Of a DNA stretch of 64,000 nucleotides, positions 59,579-64,000 are shown in pieces (position 1 is the first letter of the stretch; each line of letters begins with the position of its first letter). The translations under genes and the position numbers were made by a program. This DNA is from Lachnoclostridium sp. UBA5725 (lineage in GTDB: Bacteria; Bacillota; Clostridia; Lachnospirales; Lachnospiraceae). The stretch spans positions 1-64,000 of the forward strand of contig DIGJ01000027.1 in the NCBI GenBank assembly GCA_002419585.1, given 5' to 3'. Below the pieces are notes generated by a model, which saw only the letters and a list, made by a program, of their open reading frames with translations, searched no databases and was not told where the DNA came from.

Positions 59579-62209
59579 TTATTTATTGTTCAACGCTGCC
59601 TGTGCTGCTGCTAATCTTGCGATTGGCACACGGAAAGGTGAGCAAGAAACATAGTTAAGACCAATCTTATGGCAGAATTCAACGCTGGATGGATCTCCAC
59701 CGTGTTCTCCACAGATACCTAACTTAATGTTTGATCTTGTAGCACGTCCTTTTTCAGCTGCCATTTTAACTAACTGGCCAACACCTGTCTGGTCTAATCT
59801 TGCAAATGGATCTGATTCATAAATCTTAGCCTGATAGTAAGAATCTAAGAATTTACCAGCATCATCACGAGAGAAACCAAATGTCATCTGAGTTAAGTCG
59901 TTTGTACCGAAGGAGAAGAATTCAGCTTCTTCTGCGATTGTTTCTGCTGTTAAAGCAGCACGAGGAATTTCAATCATGGTACCAATGTGGTATTCAATAT
60001 CGGAATTCATTTCTTTCTTAACTAATTCAGCTGTTTCTACAACGATATCTTTAACGAATTTTAATTCTTTCTTTTCGCCAACCAATGGGATCATGATTTC
60101 AGGAACGATATCATATCCTTTTTCGTTCTTAACTTCGATAGCTGCTTCCATTACGGCTCTTGTCTGCATTCTTGCGATTTCTGGGTAAGTAACAGCAAGA
60201 CGGCATCCACGATGTCCCATCATAGGGTTGAATTCGTGTAAATCATCACATTTTGCTTTTACTTCTGCAACAGTAAGTCCCATATCTTTTGCTAATGCAG
60301 CAATATCTTCTTCATCTGTAGGAACGAATTCATGAAGAGGTGGGTCTAAATAACGAACGGTCATTGGCTTTCCTTCAAGTACTTCATACATAGCTTTGAA
60401 GTCACCTTTCTGGAAAGGAATTAATTCGTTAAGAGCTGCTTCTCTTGCTTCTACTGTATCAGAAAGGATCATTTTACGGATCTTTGGAATTCTTTCTGCA
60501 TCAAAGAACATATGCTCTGTACGGCAAAGTCCAATACCTTCAGCACCTAATTCAACAGCTTTTGCTGTATCTTGAGGTGTGTCTGCATTCGTACGAACGG
60601 ATAATGTTCTGAACTTGTCAGCCCAAGCCATGATACGTCCAAAGTTTCCACTTACGGAAGCTTCTTCTGTAGCGATATCACCTTTGTAGATTTTACCTGT
60701 TGAACCATCTAAAGAGATATAATCTCCTTCATGGAAGGTATGTCCACCAAGAGTAAATACTTTTGCTTCTTCATCAATTTTGATTTCTCCACAACCGGAT
60801 ACACAGCAAGTACCCATACCACGAGCAACTACAGCTGCGTGAGATGTCATACCACCACGAACGGTTAAGATACCGCGAGCTGCATGCATACCTTCGATAT
60901 CTTCTGGAGATGTTTCAAGACGAACAAGGATAACTCTTTCGCCTCTACCGCCTTCACCAGCTTCTTTTGCTTCATCTGCAGTAAAGTATACTTTACCAGC
61001 AGCAGCTCCAGGAGATGCAGGAAGAGCAGAACCGATAACTTCGCCAGCTTTTAAAGCTTCTGCGTTGAATGTTGGGTGAAGTAACTGATCTAATGCTTTT
61101 GCTTCAATACGGCAAACCGCTTCTTCTTCTGTGATCTTTCCTTCATCTACTAAATCGCAAGCGATTTGAAGAGCAGCCTGTGCTGTTCTCTTACCATTAC
61201 GAGTCTGTAAGAAGAATAATTTTCCTTCTTCAATTGTGAATTCCATATCCTGCATATCTGCAAAATGTGCTTCTAATTTCATCGCTAAATCCATGAACTG
61301 AGCATAGCATTCTGGCATATCTGCTTCTAAGTGAGAAATAGGAAGTGGTGTACGAACACCAGCAACAACGTCTTCACCCTGAGCATTGATTAAGTATTCA
61401 CCATAAATGCCTTTAGCTCCAGTAGAAGGGTTACGAGTAAATGCAACACCTGTTCCAGATGTTTCACCCTTATTACCAAATACCATGGTCTGAACGTTTA
61501 CAGCTGTTCCCCAATCGCCAGGAATATCATTCATACGACGATATACGATAGCACGAGGGTTGTCCCATGAACGGAATACAGCTTTTACAGCTCCCATTAA
61601 CTGTTCCTTTGGATCTTGTGGAAAATCTTCGCCGTTCATAGCTTCTTTATATACAGATTTGAACTTATTTGCTAATTCTTTTAAATCATCAGCAGTTAAT
61701 TCTGTGTCAAAATGAACTCCTTTTTCTTCTTTCATAGCGTCAATGATTTTTTCAAAGTGAGACTTTGGAACTTCCATAACTACGTCAGAATACATTTGGA
61801 TAAATCTTCTGTAGGAATCATATGCAAATCTTGCATTTCCAGTTTTCTTAGCAAACCCTTCAACAGCTACGTCATTTAAACCTAAGTTAAGGATGGTATC
61901 CATCATACCTGGCATAGATGCTCTAGCTCCAGAACGTACAGATACTAATAATGGATCTTCGGTATCACCGAATTTCTTTCCATTAATTCCTTCTAACCAT
62001 GTGATTGCTTCAAAAATCTGATTCTGAACTTCATCAGTAATTTTCTTTCCACTATTGTAATAATCCGTACAAGCTTCTGTTGTTACGGTGAATCCCTGTG
62101 GAATAGGCATTCCTAATCCGGTCATTTCAGCAAGGTTACTACCTTTACCACCAAGAAGGTTTTTCATTGATGCATTACCTTCGTCAAACTTATAGACCCA
62201 TTTTGCCAT
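59579..62209 (-). CDS. ppdK: Pyruvate, phosphate dikinase
   Basis: An enzyme of about 876 residues that interconverts pyruvate + ATP + phosphate and phosphoenolpyruvate + AMP + diphosphate, used for glycolysis with pyrophosphate or gluconeogenesis in clostridia. Nucleotide-binding domain first (FDEGNASMKNLLGGKGSNLA), the phospho-histidine loop GGMTSHAAVVARGMG, and the C-terminal PEP barrel (LCRTEHMFF, GTNDLTQMTFGFSRDDAGKF, LGICGEHGGDPSSVEF with the catalytic Cys). The start ATG 62209 (MAKWVYKFDEG) follows TAGGAGGAATTATC; an in-frame upstream start at 62278 is not supported. Codon use is more biased than in neighbours, as expected for a highly expressed gene. Confidence 0.97.
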   Translation of the reverse strand: MAKWVYKFDEGNASMKNLLGGKGSNLAEMTGLGMPIPQGFTVTTEACTDYYNSGKKITDEVQNQIFEAITWLEGINGKKFGDTEDPLLVSVRSGARASMPGMMDTILNLGLNDVAVEGFAKKTGNARFAYDSYRRFIQMYSDVVMEVPKSHFEKIIDAMKEEKGVHFDTELTADDLKELANKFKSVYKEAMNGEDFPQDPKEQLMGAVKAVFRSWDNPRAIVYRRMNDIPGDWGTAVNVQTMVFGNKGETSGTGVAFTRNPSTGAKGIYGEYLINAQGEDVVAGVRTPLPISHLEADMPECYAQFMDLAMKLEAHFADMQDMEFTIEEGKLFFLQTRNGKRTAQAALQIACDLVDEGKITEEEAVCRIEAKALDQLLHPTFNAEALKAGEVIGSALPASPGAAAGKVYFTADEAKEAGEGGRGERVILVRLETSPEDIEGMHAARGILTVRGGMTSHAAVVARGMGTCCVSGCGEIKIDEEAKVFTLGGHTFHEGDYISLDGSTGKIYKGDIATEEASVSGNFGRIMAWADKFRTLSVRTNADTPQDTAKAVELGAEGIGLCRTEHMFFDAERIPKIRKMILSDTVEAREAALNELIPFQKGDFKAMYEVLEGKPMTVRYLDPPLHEFVPTDEEDIAALAKDMGLTVAEVKAKCDDLHEFNPMMGHRGCRLAVTYPEIARMQTRAVMEAAIEVKNEKGYDIVPEIMIPLVGEKKELKFVKDIVVETAELVKKEMNSDIEYHIGTMIEIPRAALTAETIAEEAEFFSFGTNDLTQMTFGFSRDDAGKFLDSYYQAKIYESDPFARLDQTGVGQLVKMAAEKGRATRSNIKLGICGEHGGDPSSVEFCHKIGLNYVSCSPFRVPIARLAAAQAALNNK

Positions 62210-62537
62210 GTTGATAATTCCTCCTAAATTTAATTCATTGTCTGACTGTCTAACGAAAAAAAGCTCGATTCCAGTCACTCCATGCTATTGTAGCATACTT
62301 TTTTTGGTAAGGAAAGACCTTTTCTTTCCAATTGCACAAAAAAACGAACCAAAAATGTGCTTATTATTAGTTTGCACAAAAGGTTCTATAAAAAACATAT
62401 TTTGTTCTATATTTATATTACCACAAAATTACATTTTTTTCAAGACTTGTGATGTAGCATAAAGGAGCGTAAAATCATGAGTTACCTAGAGAAACAAATT
62501 TGAACACATTTCATTTCGTAGAAAGGAAATAATTATT
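62210..62537. other. Divergent upstream region of ppdK and the DUF6323-like gene
   Basis: 328 bp. It holds the ppdK ribosome site at its left end and an 8-codon frame (62477-62503) with a good ribosome site near its right end. Nothing else is recognised. Confidence 0.4.
62477..62503 (+). CDS. Possible 8-codon leader peptide
   Basis: MSYLEKQI followed by TGA, with AAAGGAG ten bases before the ATG, 34 bases upstream of the DUF6323-like gene. It may be a leader peptide or the start of a decayed gene; support is the ribosome site only. Confidence 0.25.
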   Translation: MSYLEKQI

Positions 62538-63056
62538 ATGTCAAAGGAATTCCCAAAAGATCTTGCCAGTAATCTTCTTGCACTCTTAGCTTCTAATACA
62601 CAAACTTCCCTTCAAACTATTCTGGAATTAAATTCATACACCCAAAAATTTGGGGTTATTCTTAGCGAAGAAGAAAGCCTTCTTCTTTTGGAGGCACGGA
62701 AAAACACATTAAAAACACAGGAACGCATTGAATTTAGAGAAGGTATCCTTCCAAAACTCATTTTTACTTTCTGCGATTCTCCCTATATTTATCAAGATAA
62801 TTATGCCGATACGCTAGAACGCTTGCAGGAAATTTTTTATCTATATAAAAATGAATGCCTTGATGAATTATCCGACGATGAATTGATGGAACAAATGAAG
62901 ATTTATTTTGACGGAATCTGTGAAGGTTCTCTTGATTATCTAGAAGATACCTGTCTAGAATCATTTGCCAGAGAAATTCGTGAAGGTACCCGCAAATTTA
63001 TCGGACTTTATGCGGTGGATGAGGATGAAGATGAGGTGGATGAAGATGAATATTGA
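62538..63056 (+). CDS. Conserved protein of unknown function (DUF6323-like)
   Basis: A 172-residue, probably cytoplasmic, helical protein: FPKDLASNLLALLASNTQTS near the start, SEEESLLLLEARKNTLKTQ, FREGILPKLIFTFCDSPYI, and a very acidic C-terminal tail (DEDEDEVDEDEY). It resembles the DUF6323 family from Lachnospiraceae; this is from memory. The ribosome site GAAAGGA precedes ATG 62538. It overlaps the next gene by 11 bases, so the two probably act together. Confidence 0.7.
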   Translation: MSKEFPKDLASNLLALLASNTQTSLQTILELNSYTQKFGVILSEEESLLLLEARKNTLKTQERIEFREGILPKLIFTFCDSPYIYQDNYADTLERLQEIFYLYKNECLDELSDDELMEQMKIYFDGICEGSLDYLEDTCLESFAREIREGTRKFIGLYAVDEDEDEVDEDEY

Positions 63057-63906
63057 TCCAGAAGGTTTGCTTCCTATTATTGCTAAATTAACGGAAGCCT
63101 ATACTAGTAAAGAGAGTACTTCCATTTCTTATAATACAGCAAGACAACTAATGGGTGCTGTTCTTTATTGTCTGAATGAAAATGAGGATACCAATAATGC
63201 TTACGCCACCTCCCAAATAACCACCACGAAAAGCGATTTGGATCTATTTGCAGCTTATCAAAATGGTTATCAGCTCGTTCTTAAAAAAGTTAGCAAAGCG
63301 AAAGATATTTATAACGACTTCATCGCAACTTTTAACAGCTTCGATAATTGTTTCCTAAAAGATACGATTCAAGAAGGAATCCCTGCCTTCTTTTTATACT
63401 ACGATGCAAAGTTTAATCCACAAAACCATATCCTAACACTGGATTATTCCACAATAAAATCCACGGGGTCCTTGCAAGGTGTTGATGCAATCCTACAATA
63501 CTTAACTTATATAAAATTAGAACAAGACTTTCTATCCGCCCTTCCAAGTGAATACATTCATTGCATCCTAAGCGGCTATCAAGAAGATTACAAAGACTTA
63601 CCCATAAACATATGTGAACTTGTCTTCCACCATCTTTTAGCCTGTTCCCTTATCGAAAAAGAACTATCCACTACACGCTTTGACAAAGAAGATATCGAAA
63701 CAGCCTCAGACTATTTGCTCACGCATACAAAAGCAGAGATAACTGCGGATCTTACAAGATTAACTAAATTTATTATAAAAACCGCCTACCATGATAATCC
63801 CGAACTTTATGATTACCTAGCAAGCAATACTCCCGACTTTACTACTTCATTACTAAACGCTGCGAAATATGACTGCTTACACACGATATTTTATTTAGAT
63901 GAGTAA
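63046..63906 (+). CDS. Conserved protein of unknown function (DUF6179-like)
   Basis: About 286 residues, mostly helical, without signal peptide or membrane helix: NIDPEGLLPIIAKLTEAYTS, YNTARQLMGAVLYCLNEN, LDLFAAYQNGYQLVLKK, FDNCFLKDTIQEGIPAFFLY, HILTLDYST. It resembles DUF6179, which I recall as a neighbour of DUF6323. The start ATG 63046 lies in the end of the previous gene, after GAGGTGGATGAAG; in-frame ATGs upstream lie in the acidic tail region of that gene. The function is unknown. Confidence 0.7.
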   Translation: MNIDPEGLLPIIAKLTEAYTSKESTSISYNTARQLMGAVLYCLNENEDTNNAYATSQITTTKSDLDLFAAYQNGYQLVLKKVSKAKDIYNDFIATFNSFDNCFLKDTIQEGIPAFFLYYDAKFNPQNHILTLDYSTIKSTGSLQGVDAILQYLTYIKLEQDFLSALPSEYIHCILSGYQEDYKDLPINICELVFHHLLACSLIEKELSTTRFDKEDIETASDYLLTHTKAEITADLTRLTKFIIKTAYHDNPELYDYLASNTPDFTTSLLNAAKYDCLHTIFYLDE

Positions 63907-64000
63907 TCGTGCAATCTATAATATTACTTTCTATTTATCCAGTGTTTATAAATAGCTTATTAATAACGTACTTTTATACTACCTTTTTATACCGCCTTTA
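63907..64000. other. Right edge, no gene seen
   Basis: The last 94 bases are AT-rich and show no coding frame or clear hairpin. Confidence 0.4.

Noticed and set aside
1..64000. tRNA, rRNA, prophage, insertion-sequence transposase
   Set aside because: I found no sequence that supports any of these in the window.

Overview
The window is low-GC DNA with Gram-positive features: canonical AGGAGG ribosome sites, TTGACA/TATAAT promoters, an FMN riboswitch, ECF-type vitamin/metal transporter modules and a clostridial-type pyruvate phosphate dikinase. Together with the DUF6323/DUF6179-like gene pair this suggests a Lachnospiraceae-type clostridium. That assignment is inference. I saw no tRNA, rRNA, CRISPR array, prophage or transposase gene.

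Layout. 0-8 kb: a surface glycosidase cut short by a stop, a GNAT/YoaP-like acetyltransferase, a radical SAM pseudogene, a SRPBCC protein, a membrane PAS-GGDEF-EAL protein and a CPA2 antiporter. 8-14 kb: a three-gene ABC importer, a 213-bp MITE-like inverted repeat, undecaprenyl-diphosphate phosphatase and an amino-acid permease. 14-19.5 kb: an operon of response regulator, histidine kinase, ABC ATPase and FtsX-type permease, then a HAD phosphatase. 19.5-48.3 kb: the notable accessory region. 48-51 kb: GNAT, M23 peptidase, AAC(3)-like acetyltransferase. 51-54.7 kb: FMN riboswitch with ribD-ribE-ribBA-ribH. 54.7-59.3 kb: a GNAT remnant, a DUF4179/sigma factor pair, a creatininase-family gene coupled to a MerR regulator with an apparent ATT start, and a small membrane protein. 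59.5-64 kb: ppdK and two conserved genes of unknown function.

The accessory region is an array of four related transporter modules, all on the minus strand. Each has a heterodimeric exporter-type ABC pair. Modules 1 and 2 also carry a complete ECF importer (MptD-like S component, EcfT, and a fused double ATPase). Module 3 has an S component but no EcfT or intact EcfA, only the first codons of a lost ATPase. Module 4 has a MATE exporter instead. Modules 2, 3 and 4 each start with a TetR regulator that has its own palindromic operator. A second palindrome, GTTAG-N6-CTAAC, lies in front of every transporter unit, in two cases directly downstream of a TTGACA-type promoter. It resembles sites of DtxR-family metal regulators. 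A further copy controls an uncharacterised membrane protein near 59 kb. I infer one metal-responsive (probably iron) regulon for metallophore, heme or other tetrapyrrole traffic.

The array is bracketed by two direct copies of a four-gene block (TetR, CPBP protease, cysteine hydrolase, HAD phosphatase), each decayed in different parts and each next to a remnant of an Ig-like surface-protein gene. These copies suggest that the array was built by duplication and could recombine. A family of hairpin terminators (consensus arms CACCCTA/TAGGGTG) recurs six times.
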